Of a stretch of 22,397 bases of DNA, positions 14,225-22,397 are shown piece after piece. Under the pieces are notes generated by a model. That model did not search any database. It saw nothing but the letters and a program-made list of their open reading frames with translations, and was not told the origin of the DNA. The DNA is taken from contig CBFGTA010000022.1 in the NCBI GenBank assembly GCA_965651595.1, forward strand, positions 1 to 22,397, given 5' to 3'. The translations under genes and the position numbers were made by a program. Each line of letters starts with the position of its first letter. The first letter of the stretch is position 1. The DNA is from CBFGTA01 sp965651595 (GTDB lineage: Bacteria > Actinomycetota > Actinomycetes > S36-B12 > UBA10799).

Positions 14225-14616
14225 ATGGATCCTTCCCGGCCGCGTAGTGGCGGTCCGACACCTCGGCGCTCGTATACGCCAGCGCAGAAGCTGGCTCATA
14301 TGAATGCGTATGAAGCCGCGTGCGAGCAGCGCGACGGCGGTGCGTACCTGCGTGAGAACGGGTTGTACTCGTCGCAGATGACCGACTGGCGCCGGATGCG
14401 CGATGCGGGTGTCCTGGAAGGCAAGCAAGCTGGCGAGAAGATCGGTCGGCTGACTGCGGAGCAGGCCGAGGTCGCGCGGCTGCGCCGTGATCTGGAGCTG
14501 GCTAACAAGCGCCTGGCTCGGACGGAGGCGGCGCTGGAGATCATGGGAAAGCACGGATGCTCTTAGAGGAACTCTCCGAGAGCACGGCGCCGCGCAAGAA
14601 GGACGGACAATCCTGA
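14225..14616 (+). pseudogene. IS3-family transposase orfA with -1 shift at GGGAAAG
   Basis: From ATG 14225 the protein has an HTH region (RRSYTPAQKLAHMNAYEAA, ENGLYSSQMTDWRRM) and a coiled coil (EQAEVARLRRDLELANKRLA). At 14545-14551 it meets GGGAAAG and, in the zero frame, ends after KHGCS at a TAG (14564-14566). In the -1 frame it reads on as KARMLLEELSEST to TGA at 14614-14616, matching copy 1, which has four A's (GGGAAAAGC). It is either a one-base deletion or a programmed slip: the heptamer G GGA AAG is in the correct phase for -1 frameshifting. A start at 14183 would add 14 residues. Confidence 0.7.
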
Positions 14617-15622
14617 TGGGCACCTACCGGGAATTGATCAAGGTGGCGATTCCTAGCAGGGAGGCTGCCGACCTAGCGGGTGTGTCGCGGGCGAGCGCCC
14701 ACTACAAGCCACGCACAAGCGTCATCGCGGTGCCGGTTGTTCCGGTGAACAAGCTGTCCGACAGTGAGCGGGCGCGCGTGCTGGAACGGCTCAACAGTGA
14801 CCGGTTTGTTGATCTGTCGCCGTTGCAGATCTTCGGCCAGCTTCTTGATGAAGGCACGTATTTGTGCTCTGTATCAACGTTTTACCGGGTTCTGGCCGAG
14901 CACAAGCAGGTCAAGGAACGCCGCCGCCTGGCTCGTCACCCGGCACGGGTTCGCCCCGAACTGGTGGCCACCGGACCGGGTCAGGTCTACAGCTGGGACA
15001 TCACCAAACTGGCCGGTCCGGTCAAGGGCCGCTGCTACCCCGCCTACGTAATGATCGACATCTTTTCCCGTTACATCGTCGGGGTCAGCGTCCAAGCCCA
15101 CGAATCCGGCCCGCTGGCGGTGGAAATGATGAAAAACGTATTCGGTATCCATGGCATCCCGCAGATCGTGCACGCCGACCGCGGCACCTCCATGACCAGC
15201 AAAACGGTCGCCACCTTACTCGCCGACTTGCAGGTCACCAGGTCGCACTCACGCCCGCGAGTCTCGAATGACAATCCCTACTCCGAAGCCTGGTTCAAGA
15301 CACTGAAATACGCGCCCGTGTTCCCTGACCCCTTCGGCTCACTGGCCGACGCCAGAGCGTTCATAGACCGCTTCGTGCAGGACTACAACCATCACACCAT
15401 CTGCACACCGGGATCGGCCTGCACACCCCCGCTGATGTCCATTACGGCCTCGCCGCAGACAAGGCTGCGAAGCGAGCCGAAACACTAGCGGCCGCACGAG
15501 CCACTCACCCCAACCGATTCACGACCACAACCACGCCCAAAATCCTCGACCTACCGGTTGATGCCTGGATCAACCAACCAGCGCTAGAAGAGAAAATCAG
15601 GAACAGTCGGCGGCATAACTAA
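14616..15622 (+). pseudogene. IS3-family transposase orfB, C-terminal frameshift
   Basis: It starts at the ATG overlapping the orfA stop (TGATG). The DDE triad is intact: D128 in SWDIT, D188 in HADRG and E224 in NPYSEAWFKTLKY, with 35 residues between the last two as in retroviral-type integrases. Near 15390-15400 the frame shifts. The zero frame ends at 15488 with unrelated sequence, while the other frame reads LHTGIGLHTPADVHYG and on to WINQPALEEK and a TAA at 15620-15622. Loss of one C in the CATCACCAC-like segment would explain it. The catalytic core would still be translated, so residual activity cannot be excluded. Confidence 0.8.
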
Positions 15623-15643
15623 CTCCCGATGGTCTCAACCACC

Positions 15644-15671
15644 TTGACAAATTCCGTTGGGCCACTTACAC
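15644..15671 (+). promoter_or_regulatory. Candidate promoter at the edge of IS copy 2
   Basis: TTGACA (15644-15649) is a consensus -35. At 16 nt spacing lies TTACAC (15666-15671), a partial -10. It begins a few bases outside the IS end and reads toward the glycine-rich/RHS operon. TATAGT at 15681-15686 is another possible -10 without a good -35. The prediction rests on motif and position only. Confidence 0.35.
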
Positions 15672-15722
15672 CGTCTTTCGTATAGTCCCCGTGTGCGGGA
15701 GACTCGAAATAGGGGTTTGGGC

Positions 15723-15781
15723 ATGATCAGCGTGGCATCTTCGTCGGTACGTGTTGATCTGGCATGATCACGTGCTTATGA
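15723..15781 (+). promoter_or_regulatory. Chain of two short upstream ORFs linked by ATGA overlaps
   Basis: ATG 15723 opens a 14-codon frame (MISVASSSVRVDLA) ending TGA 15765-15767. That stop overlaps ATG 15764, which opens a 5-codon frame (MITCL) ending TGA 15779-15781, which overlaps the ATG at 15778 of the glycine-rich protein. This gives three successive ATGA couplings counting the one at 17805. It could form a translational relay or attenuator, or be chance. Confidence 0.4.
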
Positions 15782-17808
15782 TTCCGCGACACTTTCGTCC
15801 GTTGTGTGTAGGCGTGGCAAGTGGCTTGCTGGCTACTTCGTTGGCCCCCGTTGGTGCAGGGCCTGCTGCGTCCGTGTCGTCTCAAGTAATCGCGTATACC
15901 GGTTCTTCTGTGGCATATATCGTCGGGCCGGATACGAGCAGTCTGCGAGTGGTCGTGCAGGGAGCGGCAGGTGGTGGCAAGTCCGGGGGCGTGGGCGCGA
16001 GGGTGCAAGCAGATCTTGAGGTGGTGCCGGGCGATGTGATCCAAATTAGCGTTGGTGGTGCAGGAATGGCCGGTGCTGGTGGCTGGAACGGTGGCGGCGA
16101 CCCCGGCGACTCGGGTGGTGCTGGTGTCGCTCAGAACTTCGGTGGTGGCGGAAGTTCGGATATTCGGACAGGCTCGTGTGCGGCTACGTTGTCATGCACA
16201 GTCGCCGACGCTGTGGTTGTAGCCGGTGGTGGGGGAGGGGGAGACGCGATCAATTCGGGTCACGCTGCACCTGTCGGTGGGGCTGGGGGTGCTCCGGACG
16301 GCGTGGACGGCGGTTCTGGTCACGCGGCTGGCGGTGGGGGTGCGTCTGGGTCGGCTCCTGGCAGCGGAGGCGTTGGGATCGCAGATGAAACCGGAAGTGG
16401 GGGTGCAGGATCGGCGGGTACCGGTGGCGTGGGGGGTCGCAACCACGGTGAGCCTTCAGCGGCGTATTGCGCGGGCGCTGGTGGTGGCGGGGGCTGGTTC
16501 GGTGGTGGCGGGGGCGGGTCTGATGCTTCTCCATGTTCTGCCGGTGGTGCCGGTGGCGGCGGATCTAGTTACAGCGATCTTGCAGTGGTACGGAATGCGA
16601 CCTATTCGCGTGCCTTGACTGGTGGTGACGGTGAAGTGACTATTTCGCCGTCTTCTGGCACAGCTCCCCACGTGGATGACCCGGTAGTGACGCAGGTGTC
16701 GGGAAGGTCGGCGACATTCCGTGCCCGTGTAGATCCAGGAGGGGCCGCCGCGGAGGCGCGGTTCGTCTACTCGCGGAACGATGATCTTAACGGACAGGCG
16801 TCCACCACGGTGACCAGCGTTGAGGCCGGGGCGGGCCCAACAACTGTTCGGGCGACCGTAATGGGCCTTGACCCGGACATGAGTTACTTCGTTCGCGCAG
16901 ATGTGACCAGTGCGGGTGTTCATGTGCGCAGCGGCTCTACGTCGTTCTCGACAGCGCGCGCCCCAGATCGCCCGAACCCGCCAGTTGCGGCCCCGAGTCC
17001 AGCCCGGGGCAGCGCGCGAGTAACGTGGGTTGCTCCAGCGGACGGTGGCGCGACTATCACCGGCTACGTCGTTCATTCTCTGCCAGGGGCAGGCAGTTGC
17101 ACAACGTCGTCGATAGCCCCCTTAGCTGCAGCAACGTCGTGTGTAGTGTCAGGTTTGGATCCCCAGGTCGCGTATTCGTTCGTGGTTGAGGCGTTCAACG
17201 ATGCGGGTAGTTCGGGGCCATCAGTTGCTGGCTCCGCAGTTGTCCCGGGTGCTCGATCTCTTCCTGTGCGAGTGATAAAGGCGCCGTCACGTGTTCTCAA
17301 CGGCAAGCGTGTTCGCGTTCGTGCCCGCGTGGGGCAAGCAGCAACTGGACGGGTAGAGGTTTCTGTCGGATCGATGTTGTTGTGCGCGAAGAACGTGGTG
17401 GATGGTGTGGCGCAATGTCGAGGCAAGGTGTCGGGCTCCGGGAACCGAAGCTTGCGGGTGGTTTTTACCGGCTCTGGCCTCGACTCGGGCGCTTCGGGTG
17501 GGACGATCAGTCGGCTCAGCGTTCATGACCTGCTGATCAAGTCGGCCACAGCCCGTATTCGTGGGTGTCGACCGATCCTGCGAGTGGGGGGCATGGCAAC
17601 GACTCGGAGGAACTCCCCTGTACGGGTGGCGTATAAGCGTGGCCCCAAATGGTATTTGAGTAACAACGCGCAGGTCAAGAAGTCGGGCAGATGGGTCACG
17701 CAATCGCGGTCCCATTTCGGCACCATCAGGGTCCGAGCGAAAAGTGCCGGAATCACGTCGAACACAACCACGGTCACCATTCGCCGTCCGAAGGGATGCG
17801 CGCGATGA
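15778..17808 (+). CDS. Secreted glycine-rich, fibronectin-like surface protein
   Basis: A 676-residue protein from ATG 15778. An export signal lies in residues 1-30 (MIPRHFRPLCVGVASGLLAT then APVGAGPAA). Residues about 40-290 form a glycine-rich domain with the marks of the ALK/LTK-type glycine-rich module: SLRVVVQGAAGG, GDVIQISVGGAG, GGGGSSDIRTG, VVVAGGGGGG, GGGGGWFGGGG and GGGGSSYSD. Two fibronectin-III-like repeats follow (about 300-395 and 400-495, the latter with RVTWVAPADGGATITGYVV and YSFVVEAFNDAG). An Ig-like segment (about 500-580) and a basic C-terminal domain (RVAYKRGPKWYLSN) complete it. There is no sortase motif or terminal membrane anchor. The stop overlaps the RHS gene start (ATGA), so it is made with that protein and may help its display or secretion. 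The alternative start at 15751 lacks support. Confidence 0.8.
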   Translation: MIPRHFRPLCVGVASGLLATSLAPVGAGPAASVSSQVIAYTGSSVAYIVGPDTSSLRVVVQGAAGGGKSGGVGARVQADLEVVPGDVIQISVGGAGMAGAGGWNGGGDPGDSGGAGVAQNFGGGGSSDIRTGSCAATLSCTVADAVVVAGGGGGGDAINSGHAAPVGGAGGAPDGVDGGSGHAAGGGGASGSAPGSGGVGIADETGSGGAGSAGTGGVGGRNHGEPSAAYCAGAGGGGGWFGGGGGGSDASPCSAGGAGGGGSSYSDLAVVRNATYSRALTGGDGEVTISPSSGTAPHVDDPVVTQVSGRSATFRARVDPGGAAAEARFVYSRNDDLNGQASTTVTSVEAGAGPTTVRATVMGLDPDMSYFVRADVTSAGVHVRSGSTSFSTARAPDRPNPPVAAPSPARGSARVTWVAPADGGATITGYVVHSLPGAGSCTTSSIAPLAAATSCVVSGLDPQVAYSFVVEAFNDAGSSGPSVAGSAVVPGARSLPVRVIKAPSRVLNGKRVRVRARVGQAATGRVEVSVGSMLLCAKNVVDGVAQCRGKVSGSGNRSLRVVFTGSGLDSGASGGTISRLSVHDLLIKSATARIRGCRPILRVGGMATTRRNSPVRVAYKRGPKWYLSNNAQVKKSGRWVTQSRSHFGTIRVRAKSAGITSNTTTVTIRRPKGCAR

Positions 17809-20800
17809 ATGTCTTCTCAACCCCCATCCGGCGAGGTATCGCTATCGCTATGAACACGATATTGATCGTGAGTGCCCTCACTGCCGTGCAGGTGAGTCGC
17901 CCGGAGCCAGCACACGCTCGCGAGCCCGTGACTCATGCTTCCAGTGCAGCGCAGGCGCTCAGGCTGGCCCGCAAACAAGACTCTGAAGTGACGGTTGAGT
18001 CACTCACAACCCAGTCGAAGACAGTAAGAGCGACACCAAAAGGCGAGTTCGTTGCGACGTTGACGTCAGGCCCGATGCAGATTCAACAAGCTGACGATTC
18101 GTGGGCGCAGTTCAACCCTGAACTGCGCCGCAAGGGTAAGGTGTGGGTTCCTGCAGTGGCGGGGAACGGCGTATCGGTCGGTGCGACCAAACTGGTCAAG
18201 ACGGTGAAGGTGAAGAACAAGAAACGGAAGAAGAAGCCCAAGAAGAAGAGGGTTGTGGTTGGGACGGTGCTGTCGACCACAACGTTTCCTGCCTCGTCCG
18301 TTTCCATGTTTGCAGCTGCGCGCACTAATCCGAAAGTCGCGGCGACCACGCAGTTGGGATGGCCCAAAGGCATCACGCCCCATAAGACCGATCCGCGGAT
18401 TCGAATCGTGTGGCCGGGCAAAGTAGCCCGACCACAGGTTCAGGGGAACGTTGCAACATATAAGAACATTCGACGAGGTGTGGATCTGCACCTGACCTCC
18501 ACGTCGGCGGGGGTGGTGCCCCATTTCGTGTTGACACGTCCCGTCGCGAAGAAGACCGTTCTCAGCTTGCCGTTGAAACTGTCGGGGTTACGAGTCTCAC
18601 AGCCTGCGCGGGGCGGCTACCGGATTAGTGATCCTGCTGGGCGAGTGGTTGCTGCCGGGCGGGCCATGACTTTCGCTACGGGCACGACACCGGAACTACC
18701 GGGCCGGTCGGTGGCATCTGTGCCGGTGCGAGTGAAAAAATCACAGCTACAGATGACACTCACACCGAAGGTTTTCGGAAAACCACGAACCGCATTCCCA
18801 CTGACCTCGGCTCCTGTGGCAGTCAGTCCAGAAGTCACAACGAACGGGTATGTGTGGTCGGCAACCCCTACGACCAGCTACATGACGCAAGAAACCATCA
18901 ATGTGGGCAAGTTCGCCAAGAGCAACAGTGTCGGGCGCATGTTCGCCGCGTTCGACGATAGCGCGATCAAGGGGGCCGTTGTCTCGAGCGCGTCGCTGTC
19001 GATGTATCAGGTCGATGGCTCTTCGTGCACCCAGCCGCGTCTACTCGTGACGACTCCAGCAAAATCGTGGAACTCGAGTTTGACGTGGGCCAATCAACCT
19101 GCTGCCACGGGAAAATACTACGGGTTTTCTGACACTCAGGGACATGTGATCGGTCAACCGGATCCTTGCGCCCCCGGGTTCATCAACCCTGGGTTCCTGT
19201 CTGGGGAGGTGTCGATCACACCCCTCGTGAAGGGCTGGGCGGACGGTTCGATTCCTAACAACGGGGTTGAGGTCCTCTCCGATGACGAGAACGACCCGGC
19301 CAGTGCGCGCGTAATCACATCCACGCGAACGACCGCGTATTTCCAAGGTTTGTCAATCAAAGTTAAGTACACGCCAGTTCCGGATGCTCCAACACATCCT
19401 GTCGTGAGCCCTCTCACCGATGGGTTTACCCCGACGGACCAGCCAACCTTTTCAGCGATCCTGCCAACCAGTTGCGGCTTGGAGGGTCAGACGTGCGCGG
19501 GCTGGTTCAGGGTTGTGGATGGAGCCGGGAAGGTGGCGTGGACCTCATCCGACATTCCCGGCGCTGCTGGTCAGCAAGTAGAAGTGAAGGTTCCCTCGTC
19601 GGCGAATCTTGCCAACGATGTTCCCTACACCATGCAAGCATTCACCGTGGTTGGCTTGGGCGGGTTCAGCTTGAGTCGCGTTGTATCACCGACCAGTGCC
19701 GACGTCTCGTTCACCGTCGACCAAATCGGCCCGGATAATCCCACGATCTTCACCACCGCCTATCAAGATGGCCAATGGAAGGATCCGGCGCCGGACAACC
19801 CATCGTTTAGATTCACTTCCAACGGCGCGGCGGCGTTCCAGGTGATCGTGGATGGAGTGTCGCGACCGAATGTGATCGTGAAGTCGGGCACGTCGGCGTC
19901 TATGGAGTGGAAGCCACCGGATGGGTGGCACACGATGACGGTGTGGGCAGTCGACCAAGCAGGCATCCAGTCGCACGAGAGTGCGACGTTCTCCTTCGGA
20001 TCCGGGGGCGCGGGCATCTCGGCCCCAACGGACCAGGCCCGCTCGGCGGCGGCGTTCCAGGTAGCGGCCTCGGCACCAATCAAGTCTGGTGACCTTCCGC
20101 GTCAGGTACGAGCGTTGTGGCAGCAACAAGGCGACGGTGATGCCTGGAACGAACTGAACACAGGCTTGATTTCTCACGGCAGCGAGTGGGACCGCAACCC
20201 GGACCAACGCGGCCCGGGTCTCTTTACACCCGCAGATTTGATTTGGGACACGACGCACACCCCCGATGTTGGGAACGGCCCAGTGCTGCTGAACCTACGA
20301 CTCTGCTTCACGTTCCTCATTGACGCGGACAATCCCGAATGCGCCACGCAAAAAGTGCAGATCAGCAGACACGCGTTCGGGGGGAATTTCGCTACGGCAC
20401 CAATCGGCCCGGGAACAGTGGCCCTGTCAACCGGTGAACTTCAGGTGCCCGCTTCTGACGCGGCACTACCGGGCAGCGACGTGACGGCGGGCCGGGTGTG
20501 GCTGTCGCACTTTGGCGGGCAGGCCGGACTGTTCGGGCCAGGATGGCACGCATCGACACCCGCACCGGCCGCTGGTGCGGCGACGGCAACCGTTACAAAC
20601 AACAGCGCGCAAGGTGTGATCATCCTTGAGCAGCCCGGTGGGGCGATCGACACGTATGTGAAGGATGGTGGTGGTGGGGGAGCGGGGACGTATCGGGGTG
20701 CCGGGCTGACGGCGCAGACATCGTCGCAAATTCACTACACGACCGGTTCACCGCAGAAGATGGTGCTGACTGACACCACTGGCGATGTCACGACGTTTAC

Positions 20801-22397
20801 ATCAACTGACGGCGGGAACTCATGGATGGGTACCCGAGTAGATGTGGCCGGTCCGCACGGAGTCACCGCGATGTCGAAATCCGATGACACGTATACCGCA
20901 GTGACCGGCGTCTACACCGACGGCGGGGGCACAGCTGACTGTGCGGACCTGTCTACCGACGACGCGGCAACCACCCGGGGTTGTCGAACCATGACGATGA
21001 ACCTCGCCCCTGAAGGGACTCCTGCCCCGTCAGGGGACGATGTCGGTGATTTTGCAGGCCAAGTGTCAACAATCACTGTCGCCCAGTGGGATACCGACGC
21101 GAAAACCGCCGGTGCCCCGGTCGTGGTAGCGCAATATGCATACGATGCGGCAGGAATGCTGCGCCATCAGTGGAACCCCACACAGGACACGAGTAAAGGG
21201 CCTCTACTCAACCAGTACGAATATTCATCCCCTGACCCGGAGACACAGCCACAACTCGTTTCACTAACACCGGCCTCGGCCGTAACAGGTGGCACCGCCT
21301 TCTTAGCGCCGTTCACGTTCACCTATGACGGCTTGAAACTGACAGGGATCAATCGTCGCGACCCGGAGAACGGGAAGGATTCACCCACAACAATCTCGTA
21401 TGGTGTACCGGTCGCCGGGGACGATGCTGCGTTACCGAATCTCAGTCCCGACCGCACACCCGATTGGGATCAGGCAGCCAGCGAGGCGCCACAAGATGCT
21501 ACTGCGGTGTTTTACCCCAACCCGAACCATGATTGGTCAGTGGGTGACTCACCAGGCGGGCCGGATTCTGATGACTGGAAGTTTTCTGCCATCACGTATA
21601 TGAACGAGATCGGTGCGACAACCAACTCGGCCGTGTTCGGCGCGGGCCAATGGCTGATCGATACTACCGTTTATGACGATCAGCAACGAGTTGTGTCTAC
21701 CTTGTCGGCTGCGAACAGGGTTATTGCTCTCAGCGGTGAACAGTGCGTGACTCCGGTGGCGGTGTGTGCGCGCACAGCATCGATGCAGCGGGCACGCATG
21801 CTGCAAACCCTCACCCGCTACGACGACGATTTACAAGTACCGATCGACACGTGGGGGCCAGCATTCGACGGAGTCACATCGAAAACCGCGCCCGGCACAA
21901 CAGAAACATTGAAAACTCACACGCAAACCGTCTACAACGAAGGGAAACCATCAGGGGACGGGTACGCAAATATCACGCTACCAACGACAGTGAAAACGTC
22001 GGCGGTGCGGGCTACCGCAACATTGGACGCGTCACTTGCGCAAGACATTGACACGAAGGTCACGAAGACCGAGTACAGTCCCGTGATTGGTGGCGCGGAC
22101 GGGTGGAAACTACGCCAACCGACGAGTGTCACCCAAGTGATGCCCGGCGCCGCCAACATCGTGACACAAACCAGGTACAACGACGAAGGAAATCCGACGA
22201 AGGTTGTCAGCCCCGGGTCGAACGGTACTGATGCGGGAACAACAATCAACGAGTACTACACCGGTGCAGCTACCTCGGACACGGCATCGTGTGCGAATCG
22301 ACCAGAATGGGACGGAGCCATCTGCCGGTCAGGACCCGCCAACGCGGGCGACACAGACGCACCGCCCGTCACCACGACGACCTACTCGAAGTGGCTG
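17805..22397 (+). CDS. Exported RHS/YD-repeat-type protein, 3' end beyond window
   Basis: The frame is open for 1531 codons and runs off the window. It starts at the ATG overlapping the previous stop. A signal-like N-terminus (RRGIAIAMNTILIVSALTAV, residues about 9-28) ends near AHA (about 37-39). Residues about 132-149 are almost all Lys/Arg. A DNRLRE-like module spans about 347-525 (SYMTQETINVGKFAKSNSVG, LTWANQPA, VSITPLVKGWADG). Ig-like segments follow. An RHS-like core starts at about 875 (TGELQVPASDAALPGSD, GLFGPGWHAS), with YD-like units such as VAQYAYDAAGMLRHQWN and QTRYNDEGNPTKVVSP. Proteins of this build are secreted shells that in many actinobacteria carry a C-terminal toxin. The toxin and any immunity gene would be downstream and cannot be seen. 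Confidence 0.85.
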   Translation, partial: MNVFSTPIRRGIAIAMNTILIVSALTAVQVSRPEPAHAREPVTHASSAAQALRLARKQDSEVTVESLTTQSKTVRATPKGEFVATLTSGPMQIQQADDSWAQFNPELRRKGKVWVPAVAGNGVSVGATKLVKTVKVKNKKRKKKPKKKRVVVGTVLSTTTFPASSVSMFAAARTNPKVAATTQLGWPKGITPHKTDPRIRIVWPGKVARPQVQGNVATYKNIRRGVDLHLTSTSAGVVPHFVLTRPVAKKTVLSLPLKLSGLRVSQPARGGYRISDPAGRVVAAGRAMTFATGTTPELPGRSVASVPVRVKKSQLQMTLTPKVFGKPRTAFPLTSAPVAVSPEVTTNGYVWSATPTTSYMTQETINVGKFAKSNSVGRMFAAFDDSAIKGAVVSSASLSMYQVDGSSCTQPRLLVTTPAKSWNSSLTWANQPAATGKYYGFSDTQGHVIGQPDPCAPGFINPGFLSGEVSITPLVKGWADGSIPNNGVEVLSDDENDPASARVITSTRTTAYFQGLSIKVKYTPVPDAPTHPVVSPLTDGFTPTDQPTFSAILPTSCGLEGQTCAGWFRVVDGAGKVAWTSSDIPGAAGQQVEVKVPSSANLANDVPYTMQAFTVVGLGGFSLSRVVSPTSADVSFTVDQIGPDNPTIFTTAYQDGQWKDPAPDNPSFRFTSNGAAAFQVIVDGVSRPNVIVKSGTSASMEWKPPDGWHTMTVWAVDQAGIQSHESATFSFGSGGAGISAPTDQARSAAAFQVAASAPIKSGDLPRQVRALWQQQGDGDAWNELNTGLISHGSEWDRNPDQRGPGLFTPADLIWDTTHTPDVGNGPVLLNLRLCFTFLIDADNPECATQKVQISRHAFGGNFATAPIGPGTVALSTGELQVPASDAALPGSDVTAGRVWLSHFGGQAGLFGPGWHASTPAPAAGAATATVTNNSAQGVIILEQPGGAIDTYVKDGGGGGAGTYRGAGLTAQTSSQIHYTTGSPQKMVLTDTTGDVTTFTSTDGGNSWMGTRVDVAGPHGVTAMSKSDDTYTAVTGVYTDGGGTADCADLSTDDAATTRGCRTMTMNLAPEGTPAPSGDDVGDFAGQVSTITVAQWDTDAKTAGAPVVVAQYAYDAAGMLRHQWNPTQDTSKGPLLNQYEYSSPDPETQPQLVSLTPASAVTGGTAFLAPFTFTYDGLKLTGINRRDPENGKDSPTTISYGVPVAGDDAALPNLSPDRTPDWDQAASEAPQDATAVFYPNPNHDWSVGDSPGGPDSDDWKFSAITYMNEIGATTNSAVFGAGQWLIDTTVYDDQQRVVSTLSAANRVIALSGEQCVTPVAVCARTASMQRARMLQTLTRYDDDLQVPIDTWGPAFDGVTSKTAPGTTETLKTHTQTVYNEGKPSGDGYANITLPTTVKTSAVRATATLDASLAQDIDTKVTKTEYSPVIGGADGWKLRQPTSVTQVMPGAANIVTQTRYNDEGNPTKVVSPGSNGTDAGTTINEYYTGAATSDTASCANRPEWDGAICRSGPANAGDTDAPPVTTTTYSKWL

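Larger units (their letters stand above)
14123..15637 (+). mobile_element. IS3-family insertion sequence, copy 2
   Basis: TGAGACC at 14123-14129 and GGTCTCA at 15631-15637 form the inverted ends, with further similarity just outside (GGTGAGTT on the left, GGTGGTT complement on the right). Between them lie orfA and orfB in IS3 order with a TGATG overlap. Flanking triplets (AGT and ACC) do not match, so no target duplication was found. Both genes carry one single-base lesion relative to related sequence, so the copy is probably inactive, though much better preserved than copy 1. Confidence 0.75.

Noticed and set aside
16456..17076. Minus-strand frame of 206 codons within the glycine-rich/RHS operon
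   Set aside because: Shadow of GC-rich coding on the opposite strand with no motif.

Overview
The window looks like a chromosomal accessory region of a high-GC Gram-positive bacterium (Actinomycetota). Supporting signs are the GC-rich third codon positions, the DUF2510 membrane protein, the apparently leaderless starts, a secreted glycine-rich/fibronectin-like protein, and a very long RHS-type protein with a DNRLRE-like module. Genus cannot be assigned from sequence alone.

Layout. 89-159 is tRNA-Gly(CCC) on the minus strand. 318-3031 (minus) is a translationally coupled pair: a tyrosine-recombinase-fold protein that has lost every catalytic residue, then a DDE-transposase-like protein. They share an ATGA overlap and read away from a divergent promoter that carries two perfect palindromes. 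On the other side of that promoter (plus) lie a small helix-turn-helix (HTH) protein, a second HTH gene that looks frameshifted, and a small Cys-containing protein whose C-terminus also looks frameshifted. 4594-5058 is a gene-poor stretch with an 11-bp inverted repeat. 5059-5951 (minus) is a coupled pair of small membrane proteins, one with a DUF2510 domain.

6165-13776 is a defence-like island. It starts with a type II restriction-modification system: a C5-cytosine methyltransferase coupled by a TTGA overlap to a GIY-YIG endonuclease of the Eco29kI family. The methyltransferase start lies inside a large perfect palindrome. Next come a DUF5131 (Gp37/Gp68, three-Cys motif) gene and its usual partner tcmP, arranged tail-to-tail with an 8-bp overlap. 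A decayed IS3-family element follows (about 10410-11923), then an sce7726-like nuclease and a T4 beta-like protein, again tail-to-tail. A second IS3-family element (about 14123-15637) carries two single-base frameshifts and borders a broken gene remnant.

15778-22397 is a plus-strand surface/secretion operon. A secreted glycine-rich protein with fibronectin-like repeats is coupled by an ATGA overlap to an exported RHS-type protein that runs off the window after 1531 codons. The RHS protein is probably a polymorphic toxin or wall-associated precursor, but its C-terminus is not visible.

The strongest candidates for something undescribed are the coupled dead-recombinase/transposase pair with its divergent HTH module, and the self-overlapping operator of the methyltransferase. 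The recurrent defence pairs in unusual convergent orientation come next. Family assignments are from recognition of motifs in the translated sequence; no database search was run.
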